From Streptomyces sp. YS415 (GTDB lineage Bacteria > Actinomycetota > Actinomycetes > Streptomycetales > Streptomycetaceae), in NCBI RefSeq assembly GCF_023544665.1, contig NZ_JAMJFL010000014.1:62001-126000 (forward strand): a DNA stretch of 64,000 nucleotides, written 5' to 3'. The notes beneath the pieces were generated by a model. That model did not search any database. It was given only the letters and a program-made list of their open reading frames with translations, and was not told where the DNA came from. Made by a program: the position numbers and the translations under genes. Of the stretch, positions 1 to 8,364 are shown piece after piece; within the stretch, counting starts at the first letter, position 1, and each line of letters starts with the position of its first letter.

Positions 1-257
1 TCGTGCTCGCGCTGCTGCCGCTGCTGGCCGCCCGCGGGCTGCTCGCCCGACGCGGCTGGGCGCGCGGCCCTGCCGTGATCACCCAGATCATGGCGCTGCC
101 GGTGGCCTACAACCTGCTCCAGGCCGACAGCATGGCCATCCCGGCCGGGATCGCCCTCGCGGTGGTGGCCGTCACCGCGCTGGTCCTGCTGGTGAACGCC
201 GAGACCACCCGGGCCCTCGGGATCCGAGGACCCGGCAGCGTGCAGGACCAGAAGTAG
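1..257 (+). CDS. C-terminal part of an integral membrane protein (5' end outside window)
   Basis: The frame is open from the first bases of the window and ends with TAG at 255-257, so only the last ~84 residues are present. Two hydrophobic stretches are visible: one near the start (leucine/alanine rich) and a longer valine/alanine/leucine-rich one ending in LVLLVNAETTRAL. They are separated by a short arginine-rich loop, and a polar tail follows. This suggests a small polytopic membrane protein. No family can be named. Its stop codon directly abuts the stop of the convergent sigma factor gene. Confidence 0.7.
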   Translation, partial: VLALLPLLAARGLLARRGWARGPAVITQIMALPVAYNLLQADSMAIPAGIALAVVAVTALVLLVNAETTRALGIRGPGSVQDQK

Positions 258-1364
258 TCACTCCTCCACGAGGAGCTTCTCCCGCAGCTGTGCCAGCGTG
301 CGCGCCAGCAGGCGCGACACGTGCATCTGCGAGATGCCGACCTCCTGCGCGATCTGCGACTGGGTCATGTTGCCGAAGAACCGCAGCAACAGGATGCGCT
401 TCTCGCGCGGCGGCAGATCCTCCAGCAGCGGCTTGAGGGACTCGCGGTACTCCACGCCTTCCAGCGCCTCGTCCTCGGCGCCCAGGGTGTCCGCCACGGC
501 CGGCGACTCGTCGTCGGTGTCGGGGACGTCCAGGGACAGCGTGGAGTACGCGTTCGCGGACTCCAGGCCCTCCAGGACCTCCTCCTCCGAGATGCCCAAC
601 TTCTCGGCCAGCTCATGGACCGTGGGGGAGCGGCCGTGCAGCTGGGACAGTTCCGCCGTCGCCGTGGTCAGCGCCAGCCGCAGCTCCTGGAGCCGGCGCG
701 GCACCCGCACCGCCCAGCCCTTGTCGCGGAAGTGGCGCTTGATCTCGCCGACGACCGTCGGGGTCGCGTACGTGGAGAACTCCACGCCGCGCTCCGGATC
801 GAAGCGGTCGACCGACTTGATCAGGCCGATGGTGGCGACCTGGGTGAGGTCGTCCAGCGGTTCGCCGCGGTTGCGGAAACGGCGCGCGAGGTGCTCGACG
901 AGCGGCAGATGCATCCGGACCAGCTGGTTGCGCAGCTCCGCGTACTCCGGGCCGCCGTCCGGCAGCTTGCGCAGCTCGATGAACATGGCGCGCGCACCGC
1001 TGCGGTCCTGCGGCTCACGCTGCTGGACCTCGTGCCGCGCGGCCGGCGCGCCCTGATCGTCGTCTCGCTCGTGCTCGCTCATCGTCCCGCCCGTCGCCCT
1101 CTGTCGAGCTCTCGTCTCAGCCCGGCCGGGGGTGCCCCCGATCCGCCTCTCTTGAGGCGAGCCCTGCACGGCGGTGTCCGGGAAGCCCGCCCGCGCGGAG
1201 GACGCGTCGTCCTCCGGGTGCGGCCTGGCCTGCTCCGGAATGCCGTCGACGCCGTCCGCCAGGTGTCGGGAACCGCCCGGAGCGACTGCGTCGTCGGCGT
1301 TCTCGGCCGGCAGCTCCCGTGTGCCGCGCTCTTCGTCCCGCACCGGCCCGTCCCCGTCCCTCAC
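258..1364 (-). CDS. sigH: SigB-like stress RNA polymerase sigma factor (SigF/SigH type)
   Basis: Sigma-70 family factor of the SigB/SigF/SigG subgroup, probably directing osmotic or general stress transcription. It has region 2 (DDLTQVATIGLIKSVDRFDP, then the YATPTVVGEIKRHFRDKGW core), region 3 (SPTVHELAEKLGISEEEV) and a region 4 helix-turn-helix (MTQSQIAQEVGISQMHVSRLL). The chosen start is a GTG overlapping the upstream anti-sigma stop (GTGA at 1361-1364), giving 368 residues. An internal ATG at 1082 (SEHERDDDQ) gives a 274-residue form that contains all conserved regions. The first ~94 residues are charged and low in structure. S. coelicolor SigH is reported to be made as several products with different N termini, and this arrangement fits that. 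It is translationally coupled to the anti-sigma gene. The subgroup is certain; the exact orthologue is inferred from context. Confidence 0.85.
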   Translation of the reverse strand: MRDGDGPVRDEERGTRELPAENADDAVAPGGSRHLADGVDGIPEQARPHPEDDASSARAGFPDTAVQGSPQERRIGGTPGRAETRARQRATGGTMSEHERDDDQGAPAARHEVQQREPQDRSGARAMFIELRKLPDGGPEYAELRNQLVRMHLPLVEHLARRFRNRGEPLDDLTQVATIGLIKSVDRFDPERGVEFSTYATPTVVGEIKRHFRDKGWAVRVPRRLQELRLALTTATAELSQLHGRSPTVHELAEKLGISEEEVLEGLESANAYSTLSLDVPDTDDESPAVADTLGAEDEALEGVEYRESLKPLLEDLPPREKRILLLRFFGNMTQSQIAQEVGISQMHVSRLLARTLAQLREKLLVEE

Positions 1365-1774
1365 GCCGGCCCGGGTCCCGCGCCGCGCTGTTTGTAGAGG
1401 CTGATCGACACGGTCTTGTCCTCGTCCACGGCGGAGGAGACCTTGCCCGCGAGGGCGGACAGCACGGTCCACGCGAACGTGTCCCGTGACGGTGCGTGAC
1501 CATCGGTGGTCGGCGCCGAGACGGTGACCTCCAGCGAGTCGTCGACGAGCCGGAAGACACAGCTGAGCACCGAGCCCGGCACGGCCTGCTGGAGCAGGAT
1601 CGCGCATGCCTCGTCCACCGCGATGCGCAAATCCTCGATCTCGTCGAGGGTGAAGTCCAAACGGGCCGCGAGACCGGCGGTCGCCGTACGCAGCACCGAC
1701 AGGTAGGCACCCGCAGCCGGCAGCCGGACTTCCACGAAGTCCTGGGTCGCGGGCTCGCCTGCGATCTGGGACAC
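1361..1774 (-). CDS. ushX: anti-sigma factor, RsbW-like GHKL fold (UshX/RshA type)
   Basis: A 137-residue protein resembling RsbW/SpoIIAB anti-sigma kinases, encoded just upstream of and overlapping the SigB-like sigma gene. It should bind and hold that sigma factor inactive. The GTG at 1774 is preferred because GGAGG lies five bases upstream; a TTG at 1786 is also in frame. The N-box helix is visible (DEIEDLRIAVDEACAILLQ), but the asparagine that normally binds Mg in this box is not there, and no clear DxGxG box is seen. It may therefore sequester its partner without much kinase activity. The gene name follows the S. coelicolor sigH partner and is inferred from position and similarity. Confidence 0.75.
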   Translation of the reverse strand: MSQIAGEPATQDFVEVRLPAAGAYLSVLRTATAGLAARLDFTLDEIEDLRIAVDEACAILLQQAVPGSVLSCVFRLVDDSLEVTVSAPTTDGHAPSRDTFAWTVLSALAGKVSSAVDEDKTVSISLYKQRGAGPGPA

Positions 1775-2032
1775 CCTCACCTCCAAGGTGGTACAAGCTT
1801 TACGGGGCCGAGGGTCGCCCCCCGGGGTAACGCGATGTGTGGTTCAGCGGTGACGCTATCGCGCTCCGAACTTTCTGTCCCCGGGACCCCAACCCCCCGC
1901 TGTCACTCATAGTAAACCTTTGGATACGCTCCGTGGCTAGGGGTCCGGCGGGCCCAAATGGGAAGAGCGCGCGCCGGGTTGACGTACCCAGACGTCAGAC
2001 GGTCGAACCGTCCGGATCCGGAGTCGTGCCCG

Positions 2033-2293
2033 TCACACCAGCACGTGGTCCACGAAGCACCACCGCCAGTCCTCCCCCGGCTCGAACGTCCGCATGATCG
2101 GGTGTCCGGAATCCTTGTGGTGCCCGGTCGCGTGCCGTCCCGGCGAGGAGTCGCAGCAGCCGACGTGACCGCAGGTGAGGCACAGCCGCAGCTGTACCGG
2201 GTGGGTGCCGTCCGCCAGGCACTCGGGACACGTCTCGCTCAGCGGGCCGGGTTCCGGGTGCGGCAGCACGTCGGCATGCGTGCACTGTTTCAT
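2033..2293 (-). CDS. UBP-type zinc finger protein
   Basis: An 86-residue protein made almost wholly of one UBP (ubiquitin-hydrolase-type) zinc finger. Cysteine and histidine ligands run in order: CTHAD near the N terminus, CPEC, CLTCGHVGCCDSS, then GRHATGHHKDSGHPI, ending with a W-rich DWRWCFVDH segment. In bacteria such stand-alone modules are common in actinomycetes and have no settled function; they are unlikely to bind ubiquitin, as there is none here. It starts with ATG at 2293 and is transcribed divergently from the antiporter gene. Confidence 0.85.
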   Translation of the reverse strand: MKQCTHADVLPHPEPGPLSETCPECLADGTHPVQLRLCLTCGHVGCCDSSPGRHATGHHKDSGHPIMRTFEPGEDWRWCFVDHVLV

Positions 2294-2379
2294 GATTGCC
2301 AGATTACGACGGCCGTACGGAAGGCCGCGCGGAAAACCGAGGGTGGGCGAACGGCGATGTGCGAGGGCGGGCGAGGTTC

Positions 2380-3975
2380 ATGGACGTGATGCCGCTGCTG
2401 TTGTTGGTGGCGGGCAGCGCCGCGGTCGCGGCGGCGGCCCGGCGCACCCCGGTCCCGGCGCCGCTGCTGCTGGTCGCGGCGGGCCTCGCCGTGTCGTACG
2501 TGCCCGGGGTGCCGGACTACACGCTCGACCCGCACATCGTGCTGCCGCTCATTCTGCCGCCGCTGCTGCACACGGCCGCCACGGACAGCTCCTACCTGGA
2601 CCTGCGGGCCCAACTGCGGCCCGTGGCGCTGCTGTCGGTCGGGTACGTGCTCTTCGCGACCTTCGCGGTCGGCTGGGCCGCCTACATGATCGTGCCCGGT
2701 CTGCCGCTCACGGCGGCCCTGGTGCTGGGCGCGGTGGTGGCGCCGCCCGACGCGGTCGCGGCGACCGCCGTCGCCCGCCGGGTGGGGCTGCCGTCGCGGA
2801 TCACCACGATCCTCCAGGGCGAGTCCCTGGTGAACGACGCGACCGCGATCACCGCCTACCGGGTGGCGCTCGCCGCCGCGGTCGGCGAGGGCGCCACCTG
2901 GGCCGGCGGCATCGGCGAGTTCCTGCTCGCGGCGTTCGGCGGGATCGGCATCGGCCTGGTCCTCATGGTGCCGATCCACTGGCTGCGCACCCACGTGAAG
3001 GAAGCGCTGCTGCAGAACACGCTGTCGCTGCTGATCCCCTTCGTCGCCTACGCCGTGGCCGAGCAGGTGCACGCCTCCGGGGTGCTCGCGGTGGTGGTCG
3101 TCGCGCTGTGGCTGGGGCACCGCGCGTGGGAGGTCGATTTCGCCACCCGCCTCCAGGAGGAGGCCGTGTGGAAGATGGTCGCCTTCGTCCTCGAATCCGC
3201 CGTCTTCGCGCTGATCGGACTCCAACTGCCGGTCGTCCTCAAGGGACTCGGGGAGTACGAGGGAGGACGCGCCGCCTGGTACGCGATCGCTGTCTTCCTG
3301 GTGGTCGTCGCCTCGCGGTTCGTCTGGGTGTACCCGGCGACCTACCTGCCGCGCATGATGTCGGCCCGGATCCGGGAGCGGGAGGAGAACCCGACCTGGA
3401 AGGGGCCGTTCGTCATCGCCTGGGCCGGGATGCGGGGCGTGGTCTCGCTCGCCATCGCCTTCTCCATCCCGCTCACCATGCACGGCGGCGAGGACTTCCC
3501 CGAGCGCAACCTGATCCTGTTCCTGACCTTCACCACGGTCATCGGCACCCTCGTCGTCCAGGGCGTCACGCTGCCCCCGCTGATCCGCGCACTGAAACTG
3601 CCCGGCCGGGACGCGCAGGCCGAGACCCTCGCCGAGGCCAACGCCCAGGCCCAGGCCTCCCGGGCCGCCGAAAGACGCCTCGACGAGCTTCTCTCCGACG
3701 AGCGCAACGCCCTGCCGCCCCCGCTCGCGGACCGGCTCCGCACCGTCCTGGAGCGCCGCCGCAACGCCGTCTGGGAACGCCTCGGCCAGGTCAACCCGGT
3801 CACCGGCGAGACGGTCGACGACACCTACCGGCGCCTGTCCCGGGAGATGATCGGCGCCGAGCGGGCGGTCTTCGTGAAACTCCGGGACGGCCGCTACATC
3901 GACGACGAGATGCTGCGCACGCTGCTGCGCAGGCTGGACCTGGAGGAGGCGGCGGCGTTCCGCGAGGCGGCGTGA
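2380..3975 (+). CDS. Na+/H+ antiporter, NhaP/CPA1 family
   Basis: Monovalent cation/proton antiporter of the inner membrane, 531 residues. About 12 hydrophobic segments fill the first ~410 residues, followed by a charged, largely helical cytoplasmic tail rich in Arg/Glu (AAERRLDELLSDER onward). The family signatures are visible: PPDAVAATAVARR and GESLVNDATAI, the latter with the Asn-Asp pair of the transport core. The ATG at 2380 is chosen because a GCGAGG Shine-Dalgarno lies just upstream and the hydrophobic sequence begins at once. An upstream ATG at 2296 would add 28 polar residues that look untranslated. It likely helps in pH and salt homeostasis. Confidence 0.9.
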   Translation: MDVMPLLLLVAGSAAVAAAARRTPVPAPLLLVAAGLAVSYVPGVPDYTLDPHIVLPLILPPLLHTAATDSSYLDLRAQLRPVALLSVGYVLFATFAVGWAAYMIVPGLPLTAALVLGAVVAPPDAVAATAVARRVGLPSRITTILQGESLVNDATAITAYRVALAAAVGEGATWAGGIGEFLLAAFGGIGIGLVLMVPIHWLRTHVKEALLQNTLSLLIPFVAYAVAEQVHASGVLAVVVVALWLGHRAWEVDFATRLQEEAVWKMVAFVLESAVFALIGLQLPVVLKGLGEYEGGRAAWYAIAVFLVVVASRFVWVYPATYLPRMMSARIREREENPTWKGPFVIAWAGMRGVVSLAIAFSIPLTMHGGEDFPERNLILFLTFTTVIGTLVVQGVTLPPLIRALKLPGRDAQAETLAEANAQAQASRAAERRLDELLSDERNALPPPLADRLRTVLERRRNAVWERLGQVNPVTGETVDDTYRRLSREMIGAERAVFVKLRDGRYIDDEMLRTLLRRLDLEEAAAFREAA

Positions 3976-3981
3976 GGGCGC

Positions 3982-4875
3982 CTAGGGGAACGGGCGTCCG
4001 GTGATCACGGCCGCGATCGTCGTCCCGCGCGGGAAGGCGCCTTCCTCGGCGAGGGTGACCAGTCCGTACAGCAGCTTCGCCACGTACAGGCGTTCCACGG
4101 GGACCTCGTGGCGCCGCTCGAAGTCGGCGGCGAAGGCGTCCAGTTCGGGGGTGGTGCGGGCGTAACCGCCGCAGTGGAAGCGGTCGTCGAGGGTCCAGGT
4201 GCCTCGGGGGCCGCCGAAGGCGCGGTGCTGCAGGGCGCGTATGTCGCCGCCGAGGAAGCTGCCCTTCAGGACGGGGATGCCGAGGACCCGCTGGCCGGGG
4301 GCGAGTCCGGCGGCCAGCCCGGCCAGGGTGCCGCCGGTGCCGCAGGCCAGGGCGACGAGGTCGGCGTGGCCGCGCAGCTCCTGGCCGAGGGACCGGCAGC
4401 CGAGCACCGCGAGGGCGTTGCTGCCGCCCTCCGGGACGACGTACGCCTCCTCGGCGTTCGCGGCGCGGAGGATCGCCGCCGAAGTCTCCGGTTCCGCTTT
4501 CCGGCGGTACGTCGATCTGTCGACGAAGTGCAGGCGCATGCCGTCCGCCGCGCAGCGGGCCAGGGAGGGGTTCAGGGCGCGGCCGGACAGTTCCTGCCCC
4601 CTCACCACGCCGACCGTGTCGAGGCCCAGCAGACGGCCCGCGGCGGCCGTCGCCCGGAGGTGGTTGGAGTACGCCCCGCCGAAGGTGAGGACGGTCCGGC
4701 CGGCCGCCGCGGTGAGGTTGGGGGCGAGTTTCCGCCACTTGTTGCCGACGAGGTCGGGGTGGATCAGATCGTCGCGCTTGAGCAGGAGACGGAGGCCGGC
4801 GCGGGCGAAGCGGTCGTCGACGAGCTCCTGGAGCGGCGAGGGAAGCCGGGGACGGAGGGCGTCGAGACTGGTCAC
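3982..4875 (-). CDS. PLP-dependent ACC deaminase / D-cysteine desulfhydrase family protein
   Basis: Fold-type II PLP enzyme of 297 residues related to 1-aminocyclopropane-1-carboxylate deaminase and D-cysteine desulfhydrase. The PLP-lysine neighbourhood is clear (LLLKRDDLIHPDLVGNKWRK near residues 31-49), followed by LTFGGAYSNHLRA and the glycine-rich phosphate loop ACGTGGTLAGLAAGL. The GTG start at 4875 (VTSLDALRP) matches where family members begin; the upstream open frame has no family likeness. It cannot be told from sequence which substrate is used. It is convergent with the antiporter gene, with six bases between stops, and divergent from the encapsulin gene. Confidence 0.88.
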   Translation of the reverse strand: MTSLDALRPRLPSPLQELVDDRFARAGLRLLLKRDDLIHPDLVGNKWRKLAPNLTAAAGRTVLTFGGAYSNHLRATAAAGRLLGLDTVGVVRGQELSGRALNPSLARCAADGMRLHFVDRSTYRRKAEPETSAAILRAANAEEAYVVPEGGSNALAVLGCRSLGQELRGHADLVALACGTGGTLAGLAAGLAPGQRVLGIPVLKGSFLGGDIRALQHRAFGGPRGTWTLDDRFHCGGYARTTPELDAFAADFERRHEVPVERLYVAKLLYGLVTLAEEGAFPRGTTIAAVITGRPFP

Positions 4876-5022
4876 GGAACCATTCTCGCCCGGCGTCGGC
4901 GGCGCCCCTGCCCCACCCCGGCAACCGGCTGGTTTCGGACAGCAAACGGAAGGACGCCGCTGGACAGGAACCGCTCGCGTGCCCAGTCGGCCCGTGATCC
5001 ATTCCCCCTCGTTCGTGTAATA

Positions 5023-5091
5023 GCACCGGCACGCTCCGTGAGGAAGGCTGGGTCCTGCGATTGGATGCCCGGCGCAGAACGGTGCCGGTGC
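5023..5091 (+). promoter_or_regulatory. inverted repeat in encapsulin leader
   Basis: GCACCGGCAC at 5023-5032 is repeated in inverted form, GTGCCGGTGC, at 5082-5091. The perfect 10-bp arms are 49 bases apart, just upstream of the encapsulin start. They could pair in the leader RNA or mark regulator sites. The promoter itself was not identified. Confidence 0.4.
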
Positions 5092-5113
5092 ATGACTGGG
5101 AGGGCAATTCCTT

Positions 5114-6520
5114 ATGTCGGTAGGCGAAGAGGTCCGCACTGATGAGGGCAGGCCGCAGCAGAGTCTCGGCACCGGCGCCGCGCGGAACCTGGCCACCACC
5201 ACCAAGTCCGCACCGCAGATGCAGGAGATCAGCTCCCGCTGGCTGCTGCGCATGCTGCCGTGGGTGAACGTCCAGGGCGGTACGTACCGGGTGAACCGCC
5301 GCCTGACCTATGCAGTGGGGGACGGCCGGGTCACTTTTGTGAAGACCGGCGACCGGGTCGAGGTCATCCCCGCAGAGCTGTGCGAACTGCCCGCGCTGCG
5401 TGATTACGAGGACCAGGAGGTGCTCACCGAGCTCGCCCGGCGCTGCGAGCAGCGGGAGCTCGCCGCGGGCGAGGTGCTCGTCTCCTTCGGCAGCCCCGCC
5501 GACGAGGTGTACCTGCTGGCGCACGGGCGGGTGGAGAAGGTCGGCACCGGTCCCTACGGCGACGACGAGTCCCTGGGAGTGCTGGCCGACGGCGCTTACC
5601 TCGGCGACCAGGCGCTGCTCGCCCCCGACGCCATCTGGGAGTACACGGTCCGCACGGTCACCGCGTGCACCGTGCTCGTCCTGCCCCGCGAGGATGTCGA
5701 GCAGGTCGCCGAGCGCTCCGACTCCCTGCGCGAGCATCTCGAGGAGCAGCGCTCGATCCCGGCCCAGCGCACCAACAGGCACGGAGAGAAGGAGATCGAC
5801 CTCGCGTCCGGTCACAGCGGCGAGCCGGACATCCCGCACACCTTCGTGGACTACGAGGCCAGGCCCCGCGAGTACGAACTGAGCATCGCCCAGACCGTGC
5901 TGCGCATCCACTCCCGGGTGGCCGACCTCTACAACCAGCCGATGAACCAGACCGAGCAGCAGCTCCGGCTGACGGTCGAGGCGCTCAAGGAGCGTCAGGA
6001 GCACGAACTCATCAACAACCGCGAGTTCGGGCTGCTCAACAACTGCGAGTACGACCAGCGGATCCAGCCGCACGACGGCGTGCCCGGGCCCGACGACATG
6101 GACGAGCTGCTCAGCAGGCGCCGCGGCACCAAGCTGTTCCTCGCCCACCCGCGCGCGATCGCCGCGTTCGGCCGTGAGCTCAACAAGCGCGGCCTGGTGA
6201 CCGAGAGTATCGACATGGCCGGCAACCGCCTGCCCACCTGGCGCGGGGTGCCGATCTTCCCGTGCAACAAGATCCCGGTCAGCGACGCCCGTACGACGTC
6301 GATCATCGCCATGCGTACCGGTGAGGCCGAGCAGGGGGTCATCGGGCTCCAGCAGGCCGGTATCCCGGACGAGATCGAGCCGAGCCTGTCGGTGCGGTTC
6401 ATGGGCATCAACGAACAGGCGATCATCAAGTACCTGGTGACCGCCTACTACTCGGCCGCGGTCCTCGTGCCGGACGCGCTCGGTGTGCTGGAGAACGTCG
6501 AGATCGGGCGCTGGCGGTGA
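5114..6520 (+). CDS. eshA: Family 2B encapsulin shell protein with cyclic-nucleotide-binding domain (EshA-like)
   Basis: A 468-residue protein of the EshA / major-membrane-protein-I group, now classed as Family 2B encapsulins: HK97-fold shell proteins with an inserted cyclic-nucleotide-binding fold. Residues ~1-95 are an N-terminal arm and start of the shell domain. Residues ~98-205 show the cNMP-fold ([30 protein letters not shown] through LGDQALL). Residues ~230-468 hold the rest of the shell domain, ending [19 protein letters not shown] ribosome site lies nine bases before the ATG. The usual Arg-Ser of the phosphate-binding cassette is Trp175-Glu176, so nucleotide binding may be lost or changed. 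The next gene encodes a polyprenyl synthetase, a known Family 2B cargo class. Self-assembly into a compartment is inferred from the family. Confidence 0.9.
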   Translation: MSVGEEVRTDEGRPQQSLGTGAARNLATTTKSAPQMQEISSRWLLRMLPWVNVQGGTYRVNRRLTYAVGDGRVTFVKTGDRVEVIPAELCELPALRDYEDQEVLTELARRCEQRELAAGEVLVSFGSPADEVYLLAHGRVEKVGTGPYGDDESLGVLADGAYLGDQALLAPDAIWEYTVRTVTACTVLVLPREDVEQVAERSDSLREHLEEQRSIPAQRTNRHGEKEIDLASGHSGEPDIPHTFVDYEARPREYELSIAQTVLRIHSRVADLYNQPMNQTEQQLRLTVEALKERQEHELINNREFGLLNNCEYDQRIQPHDGVPGPDDMDELLSRRRGTKLFLAHPRAIAAFGRELNKRGLVTESIDMAGNRLPTWRGVPIFPCNKIPVSDARTTSIIAMRTGEAEQGVIGLQQAGIPDEIEPSLSVRFMGINEQAIIKYLVTAYYSAAVLVPDALGVLENVEIGRWR

Positions 6521-6637
6521 GCCTGCCGCGGTCAACCGGTGTCCCCGCCCTCCGGGGCGGGTACATCCTCGGGGTACGCGCCCGGCCGTGGGACCGGTGC
6601 CACCGTCAGCCAACTCGTCCGGGCGATGGGTGAGTTC

Positions 6638-7783
6638 ATGAGCGAGACGCAGCAACACCCCGCCGGAGGGCGGTTACCGACCGAGACGCGGGAAAGGCGG
6701 AGGCCCATCGGGACCCAGACACACGCCGGGCCGGGTGCGCTCGACGGCCAGGAGGCGATGGCCATCCTGGAGCGCGCGCGGGGGTCCGTCGATCCCCAAC
6801 TGCGCGCCGCCATCGACTCGTTGCCCAAGGCCATGCGCCGGGTCGCGCTCTACCACTTCGGCTGGGAGCACGCGGACGGCACCCCCGCCGCGGGCAACGC
6901 GGGCAAGGCGATCCGCCCCGCGCTCGTCCTCACCGCGGCGGAGGCGCTCGGTGGGCCGACGGCCCGCAAGGCCGCCGTACGGGCCGCCGCGGCGGTGGAG
7001 CTGATCCACAACTTCACGTTGCTGCACGACGACGTGATGGACCGGGACAGCACCCGACGGCACCGGCCGACCGCCTGGACCGTGTTCGGGGACGCCGACG
7101 CGATCCTGGCCGGGGACGCCCTCCAGGCCCTCGCCCTCGGACTCCTCGCCGAGGACCCGCATCCGGCGTCCACCGGGGCCGCCGCCCGGCTCGCCGCCTG
7201 CGTGGTCGAGCTGTGCGAGGGACAGCACGCGGACACGGCCCTGGAGAAGCGGGCCTGCGCCGAGATCGGCCTCGACGAGGCGCTCGCGATGGCCGAGGCG
7301 AAGACGGGAGCGCTGCTGGGCTGTGCCTGCGCTCTCGGCGCGCTGTACGCCGGGGCGCCGCGGGAGGACGTGGAGGCGATGGACGCGTTCGGCCGTGAGG
7401 CCGGGCTCGCCTTCCAGCTCATCGACGACGTCATCGGCATATGGGGGGACCCCCGGCGCACCGGCAAGCCGGCCGGCGCGGACCTGGCCGCCCGCAAGAA
7501 GTCGCTGCCGGTCGTCGCCGCGCTCACCTCCGGCACCCCGGCGGCGCGGGAGCTCGCCGAGCTGTACGAAGTGCCGTACGGCAAGAGCGGTCTGGCGGGG
7601 GAGGAGGAGACCGCCCGCACCGCGCTGGCCGTGGAACAGGCGGGCGGCCGTGACTGGGCGCAGGTCCAGGCAGCCGACCGGATGGCCCGCGCGATGCAGG
7701 AACTGGCCCGCGCGGTGCCCGATCCGGAGGCGGCGGGCGGCCTGCTGGCGCTGGCCGAGTTCGTCACCCGGCGCAGCACCTGA
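6638..7783 (+). CDS. polyprenyl diphosphate synthase family protein, probable encapsulin cargo
   Basis: Trans-type isoprenyl diphosphate synthase, 381 residues from the ATG at 6638 (another ATG at 6626 is in frame). It should condense isopentenyl diphosphate with an allylic diphosphate. The first aspartate-rich motif DDVMD lies at residues 131-135. The second is degenerate, DDVIG at 263-267, and is followed by WGDP and GKPAGADLAARKKSLP. GKAIRPALVL supplies the diphosphate-binding Arg. About 45 N-terminal residues are polar and proline/glycine/arginine rich before the helical fold begins, longer than in ordinary synthases. In Family 2B encapsulin operons such tails are thought to direct loading into the shell. 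It lies 117 bases after the shell gene, likely the same operon. Chain length and acceptor are unknown. Confidence 0.85.
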   Translation: MSETQQHPAGGRLPTETRERRRPIGTQTHAGPGALDGQEAMAILERARGSVDPQLRAAIDSLPKAMRRVALYHFGWEHADGTPAAGNAGKAIRPALVLTAAEALGGPTARKAAVRAAAAVELIHNFTLLHDDVMDRDSTRRHRPTAWTVFGDADAILAGDALQALALGLLAEDPHPASTGAAARLAACVVELCEGQHADTALEKRACAEIGLDEALAMAEAKTGALLGCACALGALYAGAPREDVEAMDAFGREAGLAFQLIDDVIGIWGDPRRTGKPAGADLAARKKSLPVVAALTSGTPAARELAELYEVPYGKSGLAGEEETARTALAVEQAGGRDWAQVQAADRMARAMQELARAVPDPEAAGGLLALAEFVTRRST

Positions 7784-7792
7784 GACCCCGGA

Positions 7793-7831
7793 CCGGCGGT
7801 CGTGCGGCTCCTGACCCCGCACGACCGCCGG
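7793..7831 (+). terminator. strong hairpin after the polyprenyl synthetase gene
   Basis: Perfect 15-bp stem (7793-7807 with 7817-7831) around a 9-base loop, starting nine bases past the stop codon. No T-run follows, as is usual for Streptomyces terminators. Confidence 0.6.
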
Positions 7832-8190
7832 CCCGGCCAGCGGGTCCCGCGCATCCCCACGGTGCGCGGGGCCTGTTCGTTCGCGGGGACCGCCTGGCCC
7901 GGCGGAGCTGTATCCCACCGGCCGGCGGCCCCGTACGAGCGCCGGCCCGGCCGTTCGCGGCTGTGTCCCTCGCATCCCCGCCGCACGCGCGGCCCGTCGG
8001 CTCACGGGGCCCGCCGGGGGCAGGGGAGCCCTACCCGGCGGGTCGGCGGCCCGTACGAGGGCCGTCCCGGTCGGCTGGTTCCCGCTCATCCCTACTGTGC
8101 GCGCGGCCCGTTCGCTCACCGAGTCGGCCGGGGCAGGGGAGCCGTACCCGCTAGGTCGTGCGGCCCTGCACGGCCGTCGCCGCAGCCCGC
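7800..8190. repeat. degenerate tandem repeat, ~115-120 bp unit, about three copies
   Basis: The 580-base gap between the polyprenyl synthetase and the GNAT gene holds no convincing gene. It consists largely of a diverged tandem repeat. The landmark CATCC followed by a GTGCGCG-like run recurs at about 7852, 7973 and 8087. Each copy also carries a GGCCCGTACGAG-like and a GCCGGCCCGG-like block in the same order. Copies two and three share GGGGCAGGGGAGCC. The function is unknown. Confidence 0.6.
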
Positions 8191-8364
8191 CCGGACCCCG
8201 CGCACGTGCCGTACCGTGCCGGGACCGTAGCGGTGACAGTGTCGCCCAAGACGAATCACGTCAATCTTCGGCCATCCCCGTCCCACGCGTCCCGACCGCC
8301 ATACGATCAACGTCGATCACGGCCGATCACGGCGGATCGGCTGGTTCAGGCGAAGGGGCGGGAC

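Noticed and set aside
1126-1165. GGGGGTGCCCCC palindrome inside the sigma factor N-terminal region, similar to the element at 49.9 kb
   Set aside because: It resembles the interspersed palindromes but lies in a frame that stays open and could be coding; there is no evidence of insertion.
1885-1920. SigB-type promoter (GTTT-N15-GGGTTG) upstream of the anti-sigma gene
   Set aside because: The -10 part deviates from GGGTAC/T and GC-rich sequence makes such matches common, so it is not reported as a feature.
7441-7460. GGGGGGACCCCC palindrome within the polyprenyl synthetase gene
   Set aside because: It encodes conserved residues (WGDPRR) of the synthase after the second Asp motif, so it needs no separate explanation.
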